A program made the translations under genes and the position numbers. Positions 43,913 through 55,374 of a stretch of 64,000 nt of DNA are shown here, in pieces. The stretch lies in contig CM049317.1 in NCBI GenBank assembly GCA_026874595.1, positions 39,086,401 to 39,150,400 on the forward strand, given 5' to 3'. Every line of letters begins with the position of its first letter. The stretch's first letter is position 1. The DNA is from Sipunculus nudus (Eukaryota; Annelida; Sipuncula; Golfingiida; Sipunculidae). Below the pieces are notes generated by a model that had not been told where the DNA came from, made no database searches, and saw only the letters and a program-made list of their open reading frames with translations.

Positions 43913-45880
43913 CAGTGTTGCTCCTAGAGTGCGGCATTGCGGCAATGCAGCAATATTTTTGGCCGTGTCCCTTTGTTTTAAGGCAAGCGCGCCCATGTGG
44001 ACGCACTATTTTCACATGCGTCCCCTAAAAGTTTAAACAATGCGGCCCTTAAACGAACGTAATTATATGAGAATTTAAACGTTTCAGGTCTACATTTAAC
44101 AAAACAAATCTATCCCTTCAGAAAGATTTGCGGGAATCCTCTTTTAGGAATCTCTGATAAAACCATATATGTGGAATTACATGATACACATACTGTAACA
44201 CTGGTTCAATGGTAACACCATTGTATCACCTCAGGGTTGGTCCATTCACGTGGAGGGGTTGCACATGTACTGACAAAGATCAATGTTCTAGTGGTCAGAA
44301 TAAAGTTGCAGGCGAGCGTCCAATGCTCAACGGAATGTTGTTTAGCCTACATAATCTCACATTAAGATGCATTTTAATCATTTATAAAAGAATATTAAAA
44401 AGCAGATATTTTTTATTTAATGAAGTTTAGAATGTGCGCCCACGGTCGACAGGATAGATCTTTATGACATTCCCCCTAAATTAATCCGCAAAGTACGGTA
44501 GGAAACTCGCCTTCCAGCATTTCGAATGTTCGCATGTCATGATGTCAAGCAGTTCTTAACATCGTTCAGGTTTCCGACAAACTCAAACTCCCAGTATATA
44601 TCTGTCCTGACACTGTTTCACGGCAGACCAGCCAACAGACAGCCGCTCTTTTTTTATATTTGCATATTTTTATTCTGGACTGAACGTTTAATTTAAATCA
44701 TAGACATATGACTATCATTTGAATAGGAATTCCCTCATAATATCCCAGCCTCATGGACACGTGACAGCTCTGTTGCCTGGTATGTAAAGAAGCCCGAGCC
44801 CGGGAATATATACTTTGCTGAAAGTGCGATGTTTCTCCTGACTGAATGACTCACTCTCGCGGTATAATTGATATGAAAATGTCATAACTTAGAAGAACCC
44901 AAATATTTCGTTGTTGGTTGTTTTACACTTTCTCAGACCAGTAATATGGATGTTAAATTGTTTGTTACTGGTCGAACATGTAGGTAAAGCTGCTGCCGGC
45001 GGCATATTTACCCGGTTGAGCTGACATCGTTTCCACGGTTACGTATACGTATAGGCTAACACGAAAATTTCAGGAACCTGGTATATACTGACAGAAACAT
45101 TCAGTTTCTGTTACAAATAGTTAGAATGTTTTATTTTTTAAAAGAAATTGTGATCTCTGGTCTTTTGATACTTGCCTAGGAATTATAATAATGCAGCGCT
45201 GGCCGCAAACTCTCCCGGCTGATATGTAGGCCTGGCAAGGCACCGCCTACGCAAAAATGACACGGTTTTTGTTTTACTGGGAACAGAAATTTAGACGTTT
45301 ATTCCTTTCATACTTTCATACAAACAATTATGTAATTTGGTGATGGTGGCAGCAAAATTCAACAGACTTGCATCGTACCACGGCAACTTACGCTAACACG
45401 GCCGACTTTCTGAATAATCTGTCCTTATAAAATTTATCGACGGTGAATAAACCCTTGTCTAAATGTGCATGTTGAGTTGTTCATAACAATAAGTTTTGAT
45501 ACCGATTTGCCACTTTGAATGGCACCAGTTGGTGCGTGATTCCTCAGTTAATAGCAATGAACATGATTGTGTGTCACCAGTTCGCAATCTGTACATCGAT
45601 GTACTGGTATGGTTGATACTGAGACATGAATTCTTCATGCCTTCAGTTTTATGACGACTTAAAGTGATGACATGTAAAACATGTAAAACATTCCAAACTT
45701 TAAAAATATTTTTTGTTCATTTCCAAATGACCAAAACAAACTTCATTCACATTACATAGATTATTTTAAGATTATATTTTGCTTCGAATACTTTGTCCCC
45801 GCCTAATTTTGGTTTGTCCCCCAGAAATTACATTAAGGGGCCCGGTGTCCCTTTGCTTTTTATGACTAGGAGCAACACTG
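43913..45880. mobile_element. hAT-like non-autonomous element
   Basis: Perfect 15-bp terminal inverted repeats CAGTGTTGCTCCTAG (43913-43927; inverted 45866-45880). CCCCTG is directly repeated at both borders (43907-43912 and 45881-45886). A paralogous unoccupied site, TAATTACCCCTGCC, is at about 46219-46232. The tip sequence is hAT-like, but hAT elements normally duplicate 8 bases, so the superfamily is tentative. I see no coding motif in the 1.97-kb body. Confidence 0.75.
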
Positions 45881-46329
45881 CCCCTGCCTGGTCTACTTAA
45901 CAGCCCTGACAGGGACGACAGCTCAGTACCTTACTTGACCAAACCTGATGTCCATTCCAGTATCTTGGTAAACCTGTAATTCACATAACTGTGAATTGTG
46001 TACCTAGATACAGGTACAAGTAACTGGCCCCAACCCTGCTCAGTGTACATACTTTAGACATGAGGCATGTAGGCAACCCTTTGTATCTATCCTTTGTTGG
46101 TAGCTGTGTACTTGTGCTGATTATAATGCTGCAATGCACTTCCAGTTTAAGAGGCTGGAGGTTGACTAGCTTGCTAGCCAGGTAGCTAGCTACAAAGGCA
46201 GCAATGATGAATCCTTTGTAATTACCCCTGCCTAAGATGGCTAGCTGCCCTGACAGGGGTGACAGCTTTGTACATGCAATTGACCCAAGCCTGGTGTCCA
46301 TTTCAAGTACCAGTATCAAATTTGTACCT

Positions 46330-46480
46330 GGAGTACCTTATACCAGGTACAGGAAATTTAGTTCCAGGTACAGGTACAAGGTACTTCCTACTCATGACAG
46401 CCAGGTACAGGTACAGGTACTCTGAATTGTGTATCTATAGGTAAAGGTACAAGCACAGGTACAAGTACCTGGCCCAAACC
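46330..46480. repeat. CAGGTA minisatellite
   Basis: CAGGTACAGGTACAAGGTAC-like units repeat irregularly. Related shorter runs lie at 46000-46020. Confidence 0.75.
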
Positions 46481-46699
46481 CTGAAAGGAACATTCATTTA
46501 CATATTTTGTGTAACAAACCACCATAATATATAATACTCCGTCATTATGCAGTTTGGAAATCAACGCATACACAGCGGATTACATGAATATTTCGAATTT
46601 TGGACTAAAACACATTTTGCAAGTGTGAATATATGATGATTGCAGTTAATAGTATTAAACAACTTGATACTTGATAGTTTCTTTTTGTTTAAGTAAATT

Positions 46700-46835
46700 G
46701 TATTCATATATATATTCATGAATACATTTGTATTTGTATTTGTATTCGTATTCGAATACATTTCTGTTTTGAAGTATTTGTATTCGTATTCGTGTACCCC
46801 TGATGCATTTGTATTCATATTCGAATACATTTCTC
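46700..46835. repeat. TATTCGTATTCGAATAC-type degenerate array, second block
   Basis: The same unit as 43318-43470. It lies at the far border of the foreign segment in copy C. Confidence 0.8.
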
Positions 46836-48108
46836 CTGTATTTGACCCATGTCTGCTATGTTTTCATAGTATGTTTTCATTCGGACGCTACCGCTGCATA
46901 GGTTTCTGGAGAACTCCTTCGTAACCATTTGGCAAATATTTTTAAATTCAGATTATGGTCTGGTCACATGTGAACTGCTGCGCCCTCATTTTTGGTTGTC
47001 ATATGACCTTTCCTCTCTGTTCATCTGCCTTGGGATAAAATAACTCATATTTCTGCATTGGTTGGACTTATCCACCTGAAATTTTGCATGTGTATACTTC
47101 CTGGACAGCTTTCTTGATTTTATGACAGGTGGTGCCACCTACATTTATGTTTAAGCTGCAGACATCCAAGCTCATATCTCGGGAACTGTTTTATCAGTTG
47201 GGCCAAAATTGTGCATGTGTATAGATCTCCCATAGCTCTTTATCATATGCAAAACTGGTGGCACCACCTGCAACCATTTTTGCACAGCGTCCATCTGTTC
47301 ATCTGCCTTGGGATAAAATCACTCATATCTCGGCAGTGGTTTGACTTATCAACCTGAAATTTTGCAGGTTTATACATCCTTGACAGCTTTCTTGATTTTA
47401 TGGCAGGTGGTGCCACCTACATTCAAATTCACGCTGCAGGTATCCAAGCTCATATCTTGGGAACCATTTGACTGATAGGGCAAAAATTTTGCATGTTTAT
47501 AGATCTCACATAGCTCTTTATCATACACAAAACTGGTGGCGCCACCTGCAATCATTTTTGCACAGTGTCTGTCTGTTTGTTTGCCGTGGGATAAAATCAC
47601 TCATATCTCAGCAGTGGTTTGAAATATCTGCCTCAAATTTTGCAGGTTTATACATCTTTGATAGGTTTCTCGATTTTGTGGCAGGTGGCGCCACCTACAT
47701 TTATGTACACGCTGCAAACATTCAGGCTTATATCTTAGGACTGGTTTGACATATCCCCCTAAAATTTTGCATGTGTCTAGATCTCATATAGCTCTTTATC
47801 ATACACAAAATTGGTGGTGCCACTTGCCACCATTTTTGCACAGCATCCTCTGTTTCCCCTTGCCACTCAATCCATGCCTCACTTCACCCGTCCCACTCTG
47901 ATTTTGGCGGATAGAAGAAGTCACTTGTTGACTACCTGTATTCTAGTTTTTGTGTTGTGTGCACCCATGCTAGAATTTCAGCAGTGATGTTTGTTTAATT
48001 GTTTCTTGTTCCAAGTGTTTAGTGCTTGCATTGTTCATATACATGTTACACATGTTCTTGAAAAGTAATGGTCCAGCATAGAAGCATTATACCTGGTGTA
48101 ATCTCATT

Positions 48109-48141
48109 GCACAGGTTCGCATTAGGCCTGTAGGCCTTGTT
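48109..48141 (+). repeat. Family 5 3' tip
   Basis: GCACAGGTTCGC, inverse to the family 5 5' tip GC(A/G)AACCTGTG, then hairpin AGGCCT-gt-AGGCCT (48124-48137) and TGTT. Confidence 0.6.
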
Positions 48142-48204
48142 CTCAACTCTCTTGGGTTCTAGACACAATGATCGTTTTTTCTAGCCTTTACGTAAAGGTT
48201 TATG

Positions 48205-48310
48205 TTGGACCCACTTGCCCAGTCGGGCAAGTATGAGGCGACTTTTAGTTGCCCAAATACCATTTTTACTTGCCCTGGGCAAGCGGTTAACCATTAATGT
48301 CGAGCCCTGT
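48205..48310. repeat. Fragment of a small repeat with TTGCCC boxes
   Basis: Inverted pairs ACTTGCCC/GGGCAAGT and an end reading TTAATGTCGAGCCCTG suggest a short palindromic element common in marine invertebrates. No full boundaries were seen. Confidence 0.4.
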
Positions 48311-48384
48311 CATAGACCAGACAGGTGGCACCACTGATCATTCCCTCTTTGTAGAATACATTGATGCCCTTTTCTCAGGAGTGG

Positions 48385-48570
48385 TGTGGTGATTGAGAAA
48401 ATAGCAAGGATAGCTCAAATTCACTCTTGAACCCTAGTGTAGGCTTTAATCATCAGAAAACTGAACACATGACCTACAAAGAAAGAAACAAAAACTACTA
48501 CTACTACACATGCATAAGAAACAAAAAACTACAATGACTGCATAGAAATGAGTTCATACAGATCACAACA
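48385..48570 (-). repeat. Putative 3' LTR of Gypsy element 2
   Basis: On the minus strand it begins TGTTGTGATC directly after the purine tract CCAGAGGGGGAAAA and ends CACCACA, giving imperfect inverted ends TGTTGTG/CACCACA. With no partner LTR, the outer boundary is uncertain. Confidence 0.5.
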
Positions 48571-48718
48571 TTTTCCCCCTCTGGTTGGATAAAGGTCACA
48601 GATTGTGCTATTTAAAACTAATTTCTTGAAGTCAAATGAAAATCTGTTCAGTAAGGGACATTCTTAAAAGTTAATCTGTAAGATTCTGGGCCGGAGCAAT
48701 GCACCGGTAGGGTAACAT

Positions 48719-49573
48719 TTAGTATTCTTGTCCAAAGCGAGTGCATCTGGCAGGGACAGAGTCCACGGGGAAGTTTACAGATTGCTCCGTCTGTAGAAAA
48801 GGAGTGAGTGTCTCTGGCTGAGCTGTAACCGGGGCACTTGGTGTGACAGCATCTTTGTTTGCAGTTTCATTTTCCCTGTCTGTTAGATCAAGAAGAGCAG
48901 ATTCTTCATTTCCAACAGTGGATGGACTCAGGTCGCCTCTAGGTGCCAGGTGTCTCACAGAAACAGTAGTTTCACGCCCATCAGGTAAACGAACATGGGC
49001 GTAAGCTGGATTAGCAGCCTGCAGTAGGTCAACCTCTTCTACTAGTGGTTCATATTTGCTAGCCCGAACATGACGACGTAGTAGCACCTTCCCAGGTTTA
49101 GTCAGCCAGGTTGGAACAGAACCACTTACTGAACAACGTTGATGCCCGAACATTCTCTCATGCGGAGTTGCATAGGTTGCAGTACAAAGCAGGGATCTCA
49201 GGGAATGTAAAACATCTGGAAGCATATGTTCCCAAGCTGCGACAGAAAGGTCATGGGACCTGAGAGCAAGATTGACAGCTTTCCAGATAACACCAATGTA
49301 CCTTTCAGTCTGCCCATTTCCTTGCGGATTGTAAGCAGTTGTATGGCTAGTGGCCACACCTCGACTATGCAGGAAGTTTGTTAGTTCTGATGACATGAAT
49401 GCAGTTCCTCTGTCAGAGTAAATATATGCTGGCAATCCAAAAGTGGAAAAGAGAGATGTAAGACACTTAATAACAGAGTCAGCATCAATATTAGGACATG
49501 GATAGGCCCAAGGAAAACGTGAGTACCCATCAATGACTACTAACAGATAGCGGTTTTTTGTGCTGGAGGGCAA
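48719..49573 (-). CDS. Integrase, Gypsy element 2 (long open segment)
   Basis: A 284-codon open stretch. The catalytic triad is in place: Asp in VVIDGYSRF (residue about 14), Asp in YSDRGTAF (about 54) and Glu in NGQTERYIG (about 90), followed by the C-terminal barrel with VRLPDGRETTVSVRHL. It is separated from the upstream zinc-binding part only by an in-frame TAG at about 49580-49578. The tail beyond residue 220 is low complexity. The intact triad suggests a fairly young copy. Confidence 0.82.
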   Translation of the reverse strand: MPSSTKNRYLLVVIDGYSRFPWAYPCPNIDADSVIKCLTSLFSTFGLPAYIYSDRGTAFMSSELTNFLHSRGVATSHTTAYNPQGNGQTERYIGVIWKAVNLALRSHDLSVAAWEHMLPDVLHSLRSLLCTATYATPHERMFGHQRCSVSGSVPTWLTKPGKVLLRRHVRASKYEPLVEEVDLLQAANPAYAHVRLPDGRETTVSVRHLAPRGDLSPSTVGNEESALLDLTDRENETANKDAVTPSAPVTAQPETLTPFLQTEQSVNFPVDSVPARCTRFGQEY

Positions 49574-49582
49574 AGGGCCCTA

Positions 49583-50200
49583 AATGAAGTCTATGTTGAG
49601 TCGCTCCAGTGGTTGGTTGGCCTTTACCAGTTTGCCTTGAAACTTCTGATATTGAGGTTTAAGCTCAGCACAAACAGAGCATGAACTACACAACTTGCGA
49701 ATGTCATCAACTGAGTAGGGGAGGTTACAGCATTTCACAAAATGAATCAATCTAGTCACTCCTGGATGACACAGAGATTCGTGCAGATGTTTCAGTGTTT
49801 TCTCATCTCTTGTAACCATTGAGCACTGAATGCGAGAGAATGTATTAGGTGCTACATTCTTCTTTCCTGAACTATACACAATGTCATAACTGTTGCTTGC
49901 AAGTTCAATGTGCCACATTTGGAGTTTTTCATTCTTGATCTTTCCTGTGTTCTGTTTGTCAAACATGAAACTGACAGATCTCTGATCAGTGACTAGTTGG
50001 AAATGATTTCCAAGCAGGTAGTGTTTCCACTTTCTCAGTGCTTCCCTGATAGCGTATGCCTCCTTTTCTACAGCTGGATGGCGGCGTTCAGAGGCATTCA
50101 GTGTTCGTGAGAAAAAGGCAACAGGTCTACCATTTTGATTAAGAGTAGCAGCAATCGCAAACTCAGAGGCATCTGTCTCTACGACTAAGGGAACATCCCA
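49583..50200 (-). pseudogene. RNase H and integrase zinc-binding domains, Gypsy element 2
   Basis: Reading upstream of the first Met shows the RNase H core: VETDASEFAIAATLNQNG, VAFFSRTLNASERRHPAVEK, EAYAIREALRKW and LVTDQRSVSFMFD. The HHCC region of integrase follows: HLHESLCHPGVTRL then CSSCSVCAELK. It ends LERLNIDFI before an in-frame stop. RNase H acidic positions (Asp in TDASE, Glu in EKEAYA, Asp in TDQ) are kept. Confidence 0.8.
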
Positions 50201-50408
50201 TATAAACTGTTACTACTACTGCTGAGCTAATGTCCTGTTTCAGTGTTCTGAATGCTTCAACAGCTTCCTTGGCTAGAGGGAATGACTGAGATGAGACCAG
50301 TGGATGCACTTTAGTGGAGAAGTTTTGGATCCACTGAGCATAGTAAGAGAACATACCCAATACTCTCTCAAGTTCCTTTTTTGTTTGGGGGAGAGGAAGC
50401 TCAAGCAA
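50163..50408 (-). pseudogene. RT thumb/connection segment, Gypsy element 2
   Basis: PLPQTKKELERVLGMFSYYA matches the conserved thumb phrase that follows the RT palm in Ty3/Gypsy. It is frame-shifted relative to both neighbours. Confidence 0.75.
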
Positions 50409-50470
50409 TGGTCTTAAACGTGGGGGGTCAGGTCTGTAACTGCCATGTGAAACTGTGTAGCCTAGGATGT

Positions 50471-50665
50471 TCAGAGTTTCTGTAGAATATACAGTCTTTG
50501 TTCTAGCTTCTTTTGATTAGCTACTTGCAAGAATTTCTGGAGATTGTCGTCATGTTCTTGCTGATTCATGCCACAAACAGTTACATTGTCAACATAAGTG
50601 TAGGTTCCGCATAGCTTGTTTTCTGTGATTATATTATCTATTGTCAGCTGAAACGCAGCCACCAT
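50471..50665 (-). pseudogene. RT palm segment, Gypsy element 2
   Basis: TYVDNVTVCGMNQQEHDDNL carries the catalytic loop as YVDN rather than YxDD. Some Gypsy groups keep Asn here, so this alone does not prove loss of function. Confidence 0.75.
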
Positions 50666-51410
50666 TTGTCACACCAAATGGAATGCGAGTGAACTGATAG
50701 AGTTTCCCGTCGGCTTCAAAACCAGTGAAATGTTTTTCTTGTTCAAGGATAGGTACTTGATGGTAGGCGATCTTCAAGTCCAGGGTAGTGAAGATGCGGA
50801 ACTGAGCGATATTTTCAATCATTTCATAGATTCTCGGAAGGGGGTATGCGTCAAGTTGAGTGAAACGATTGATAGTCTGGGAATAATCAACCACCATCCT
50901 TTTTTTGTGTCTCTCATCCTTGGTAACCAAAACTTGGGCTCTCCAGGGTGACTCACTGTGTTCAATTATTTTGTGTTCTAGCAACCTGTTTACTTCCTGG
51001 CGGATGAAGTTGCGGTCCTCCTCTGAGAAGCGTCTAGACTTCACAGCTATTGGGTGGCAGTCAGCTGTGAGGTGTTTAAAAAATGGTGGTGCACTCACAG
51101 AAGCAGGGGTGACAGAGTTCAACCTGAGTGGGGGCCTTGATCCTCCGAATGCAACTTTTAAGGAGGAGTGTTGTCCAAGAAAGTCATGGCCCAGCAGCAC
51201 TGGAGCACAGAGAGATTTAAGAACTAGGAGCTTTACTTGAGTATACTCCTGCCCTAGCAAACTAACGGTAACATAGCAGTATCCTTCAATATCTACATTG
51301 AGTAAGGAGTCAGCCATTTTCACTTTGCTGAGACAAGGTGATAACTCAATGTTCAGTTGTTTCACCAGCTCAGTGTCTATATAGCTGTCAGAGCTTCCTG
51401 TATCTAGCAA
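50634..51410 (-). pseudogene. Protease and RT N-terminal part, Gypsy element 2
   Basis: It begins with the aspartic protease motif LDTGSSDSYI and LLGHDFLGQH (residues 2-85). RT follows: FSEEDRNFIRQEVNRLLEHK, ESPWRAQVLVTK, YPLPRI, FTTLDLKIAYHQVPI (first catalytic Asp intact) and IPFGVTNG, where the frame is lost. Confidence 0.82.
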
Positions 51411-51527
51411 AACAACAGTTTCATACTGACCGTTTAGTTTGCACTTAACCAGTGTTCTCTGTAAATTGCTTGTTCCAGTTGTAGCAGTGACTGTCGCAAG
51501 TGGAGAAGGGACAATAGCTGATGCATT

Positions 51528-52200
51528 CTAACTGGGTGCAGACCTGCAAACTTTTGAGAAATGCCCCTTCTTTTGACATCGATGGCATATCTCATCTCGA
51601 GCAGTGCACTTACTCCGAGGATGCCAAGGGTTTTCCACAGAAAAAACAGCTAGTTTTATAGTGGCCGCTGCCATTAGATTGTCACTAGGACGGGAATCAC
51701 ATTCATCTGGAAACAAAGAACTTTCCTTGCCTGTGCTAAGTGGTTTGTTTGTGGCAGCATTCAGCATGTAAGAGGACGAGTGATAAGTTGCACTTTGTTT
51801 TTGAGCACTCTCAGGTGATCTGGCTTGATCAAAAGCAGTCTGCAGTGTTAGAGTTATGTTCTCTAGAAGCCTTTGGCGTATGGAATTAGACTGTAGTCCA
51901 TTAATGAAGGCATCACCAATGAAGTCATTCCGGTTTTGATCTGCATCAACTGCCTGAAAGTTACATTCTTTACTCAGTGTCTTCAGAACTTGCATATATG
52001 CATCTAGGCTTTCAGTGGCCTCCTGGCAAGAACATGACGTGCAAATACCTCATTTTTAGGTTTCACGTATAGGGTGTTGAGCATTTTTATTGCAGCAGTA
52101 TATGTTTCAGCCTCAGCAATAAGTCGAACACATCAGCAGAAATATAGTTTACAAGAGTTTTGAGTTTCATGATTTCGACGTCAGTCCCCTTTTCGGGTTT
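51528..52200 (-). pseudogene. gag remnant, Gypsy element 2
   Basis: An open stretch (51995-51528) holds a capsid-end phrase (NDFIGDAFINGLQSNSIRQRL) and a zinc knuckle CHRCQKKGHFSKVC near the end. Upstream to about 52200 a shifted frame continues the capsid. The N-terminal half is absent. Confidence 0.75.
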
Positions 52201-52294
52201 AATGACCCCAATAAAGTTATATCAGGGGTGGTTTGATGTAGTTTGATCTTGGATAGACAGTTAGCAACTACAACGAACATTTTTTTGTAAAATA

Positions 52295-53585
52295 CAGTGA
52301 AAACTGGTCTAACGGACACCTCACTTAGGCGGACAACTGGCTATAATGGACAAGATAGTTAAGTCCCTTCAAAATTCCCTATATGTTATGTATAAGCAGA
52401 ACCTCTATAAGGCGGACACCTTACTACTGCGGACAATAGCAGATTTCAACTCAAACCAACATTATAAGAGTAAATGAACCTGATGAATGCGGACACGATA
52501 CGCCACCTTTGGCGGACACTGATCACTCACCCCGGGCAACATCAAAGGCCACCGGTACTGTTGTTGTTCCCGGGACTGGAACACAAAGAATTATGCAGTC
52601 CCCACTTGTTACCTTAATGCGTGGGCGTGCTCATGTCACGATGTGCTGTGCTCATAAGATAAACACAGCAAATATGAAGCGGTAAACATTGTGTCACTTT
52701 ATTTCACGTCTGATCATTCACACCTTGCGAAGCTGCATATTTTTCGCTTGACCATGGGGTCATTAAATTGATTAAACGGCTACCGATAATCCATGCGTCC
52801 CTGATCTCACCACGCAATATCTGACTGTAAAATTACCCCTTTTGTTGTAGCAGGCTGTTTGATATTAATCAATCGGCATTGCTTAATTATCTCAATCTGA
52901 TCTACTCAGTGTCAAACATCTGCTTGCTCCGTAGCCGTAGCGTGCAGCCCGTGCAAAAGCTCCTTGGGGTTCGTTCAATCTAGGGTGCCTTCAACATTAA
53001 AGGAAATCAAACCAAACAACCATCATCAAAGAAAGTTTATTTTAGGCTAAAGCTACATTTGCCTGTAAAAACGAATGTTCCCAGGTTCGCAGACATTACA
53101 ATCTTCACATTATAAATGTCGTCATTATTGTTTAAATTATCGCATTTGGACAGCTGGACAAGGATAATTTCAAGCAAAGCTGCCAGGTGGCACCACACAT
53201 ACTCCTAGGCGGGAGCTCGCGCTATCTGAGAAAGTCAAGCTTATTCGACTGAGTGAATCATGGAAAAAGAGCGTACGTGAGTATATGAACATTGTTTTTA
53301 CGGATGTCTTCATAGACTTTTCTCCTGATATTGTTCACTACTTGAGATAAGTAAAAATAAACATAGTTTGTATATGAATATTGAATTCATGACTTGTGCA
53401 TAAATATGTTGTACATATACATGACATCTGATATAATACAATAAACACGTTCTTGCAGCTATTTGTTGTCTTTATTTATAATCCCTAATTGATCAACCAA
53501 GGTTAACCTGCCTAATAAGGACACCTCACTATTAAGGACAAAATGATTGAGTCCCTTGACTGTCTGCTTTAGACAGGTTTCACTG
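52295..53585. mobile_element. Tigger/pogo-like non-autonomous element
   Basis: Flanked by TA on both sides (52293-52294 and 53586-53587). The ends are CAGTGAAAACTGGTCTAA and, inverted, CAGTGAAACCTGTCTAAA, with further repeated GCGGACA blocks inside each end. A TA duplication and CAGTG ends fit the pogo/Tigger branch of Tc1-mariner. I see no transposase motif in the 1.29 kb. Confidence 0.75.
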
Positions 53586-53587
53586 TA

Positions 53588-55366
53588 CATAAATTTATGC
53601 ATTTATCTCAGGACTGATTTGATGTGTCTGCCTGAAATTTGCATGTTAATAGATGGTGGTACCACCCACTTTACTTTTGTCCTCTCAGGCATTATCTCCA
53701 TATGTGATTATTTTAGATTTTTAACTTCAAGGTCACCTTCATCTGAGCACCTTGACCTGTGGGTCCCCTTTTTGGAGTTTTGTTTGCTATCTTAACCCAA
53801 ACTGTATAAATTCCAATTCAGTTTGAGACTGCATGACAGGGCCATACCTGACTCACTTCCTGTCATTTTATTTTCTAGTGTCACCCAGGCCAAGTGTATA
53901 CCACTCCTGCAGGTCCTGGGTGTTAACTACCCCCATTGATAATTGATAAATCCCCCCCCCCCCCAAGATAGCACCTCACCTGCTGCTTCTATCATGCACT
54001 TTAAATTGTGAGAAAATGGAAATTCCTGAAATATCACCTAATTTTAGATATTCTAAATAAAATCTTGTTTTCCAAAATATTTTTATCATGAGATAAAATG
54101 TGATAGCTTTAAACCATATCTCTAATACAAAATAATTCAGAGGACAGATTATGAAGAAAGTGGAACTTGCTAGTAAGGAATGTAAGGAAACGTAAGGAAA
54201 GTAAGGAACCTGCTATCAGAAGAATAAGAACCAGGATGTTCAGCATCTCTTAATGGTTAGAATATTCAAGGAAGTCCCCCATAAATGATCCCAGGATACA
54301 GCCTTAGACAGCCACAGGAACCAAACAGTTTAAAGGTAATTACTGCCATTGTTGGTGGATCAGTGGTGACCATGTTTTATTGGCACCCATTTTTTTTGCA
54401 GTAAGTAGTGGCAGCCATATTTCCTTTTATTATGCCTGATGCTGCAGCCTCCTCTCACACCGGAAGCTGTCCTTACTTAAAATTCAAGGCATGTAATAAA
54501 TTTATATGAGTGGAGAAAAGTTGTTGACACCTGATCAAGCCTGCTGTGCTAGAGGATTGAGTTCACTGCTGCAGCTGTTTTCATGGCTGCCTGTGATTGT
54601 TTGTAACGGTGTATTAACAAAATGTTACATGCAGAAAAGTATAGGATGAAATTGGATTACCTTTTCAGATAGGGACCTCAGCATGAAGAATTGAAGTAAT
54701 AAGCTATCTAAGTAACGCTGATTGTTATGTCTGCAGCTCATATCCTGCATTACTTTGTACACCCTATATTCTCCAGATAGATATTGTCTATACAGTCTGT
54801 AATAGTCTGGCATTGGTCAACCTATTTAGGTACAATACATATATTGCAGTACACATTTCTGTGTGTGATTTTCTGATAAATAGTTCTATGGTTAGATTTT
54901 CTTAAATAAAAAATGTTTTTACATACACACAACAATTTAAAGCTGGCATTTCCATATTTTTTGCTTTGACAAGTGAGTCACATGTGAGTTAAATGTGGCA
55001 GTCTAAATGCTAGTGTTCACTTTGGAGTTGGTAAGCACTCAATTTCAGTTGATGAGCTAAAACTTTTCATAAATGTTATTAGATACAAAATATTTAGGCT
55101 AAAACCCTTTAATATTTCATCTTCTCTTAACCTCGTATGGTGTAAATACTGAACGGCATTAAAATCTCATTCTTGTTTTACATTCCTGCTTGAGTCTTTT
55201 ATAGTCTTTATTTGTCATGTAATTACAGTTTTCTTATGCATCTTGGATTAGAATCTGATAAATCACCATGGCATTTCCCATTGTTCAATATTATTTTATT
55301 GTCTATCCTCCCATGGGGGAGGCTTATAGTGTTTGGTCTGTCATTGTGCTTAGTCATCGTCTGTGT
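53588..55366. other. Mixed repeats, no gene seen
   Basis: It starts with a palindrome-type monomer (GGTGGTACCACC at 53654), then a family 3-like 3' text (GAGCACCTTGACCTGTGGGT near 53736). A C run lies at about 53953-53965. The remainder shows no motif. Confidence 0.4.
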
Positions 55367-55374
55367 CATTTTTA

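Larger units (their letters stand above)
43276..47947 (+). mobile_element. Family 1 Helentron-like element, copy C, enlarged
   Basis: 5' tip TGTATCTGCCAATACAAAGTTTTGCGGATAC (43276-43306); 3' side GATTTTGGCGGATA (47900-47913), a GTC/GAC hairpin and CTAGT at 47943-47947. About 3.4 kb of foreign sequence lies between the head (to about 43317) and the resumed body (from about 46860). This region is bordered on both sides by TATTCGTATTCGAATAC-type arrays and includes a hAT-like element. The resumed body has diverged monomers with GGTGGCGCCACCT (47535, 47685). Confidence 0.65.
48385..52225 (-). mobile_element. Ty3/Gypsy LTR retrotransposon 2, 5' end missing
   Basis: Minus-strand order is gag (zinc knuckle), protease, RT, RNase H, integrase, purine tract and 3' LTR. 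The 3' LTR seems to be 48385-48570. Flanking text CTCAGGAGTGGT on the left and ATCAGGGGTGGTTTGATGTA on the right resembles the widespread palindrome-monomer phrase, so the element interrupts such a repeat. There is no second LTR on the right: the 5' LTR and gag start were lost. The boundaries are inferred. Confidence 0.75.

Noticed and set aside
43913-45880. Transposase inside the hAT-like element
   Set aside because: No frame shows a hAT dimerisation or DDE motif, so the element is taken as non-autonomous.
48719-52225. Endogenous retrovirus (with envelope)
   Set aside because: Only gag-pol type domains are found. No signal peptide or envelope-like frame lies between integrase and the LTR. 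The same holds for 9537-14295.
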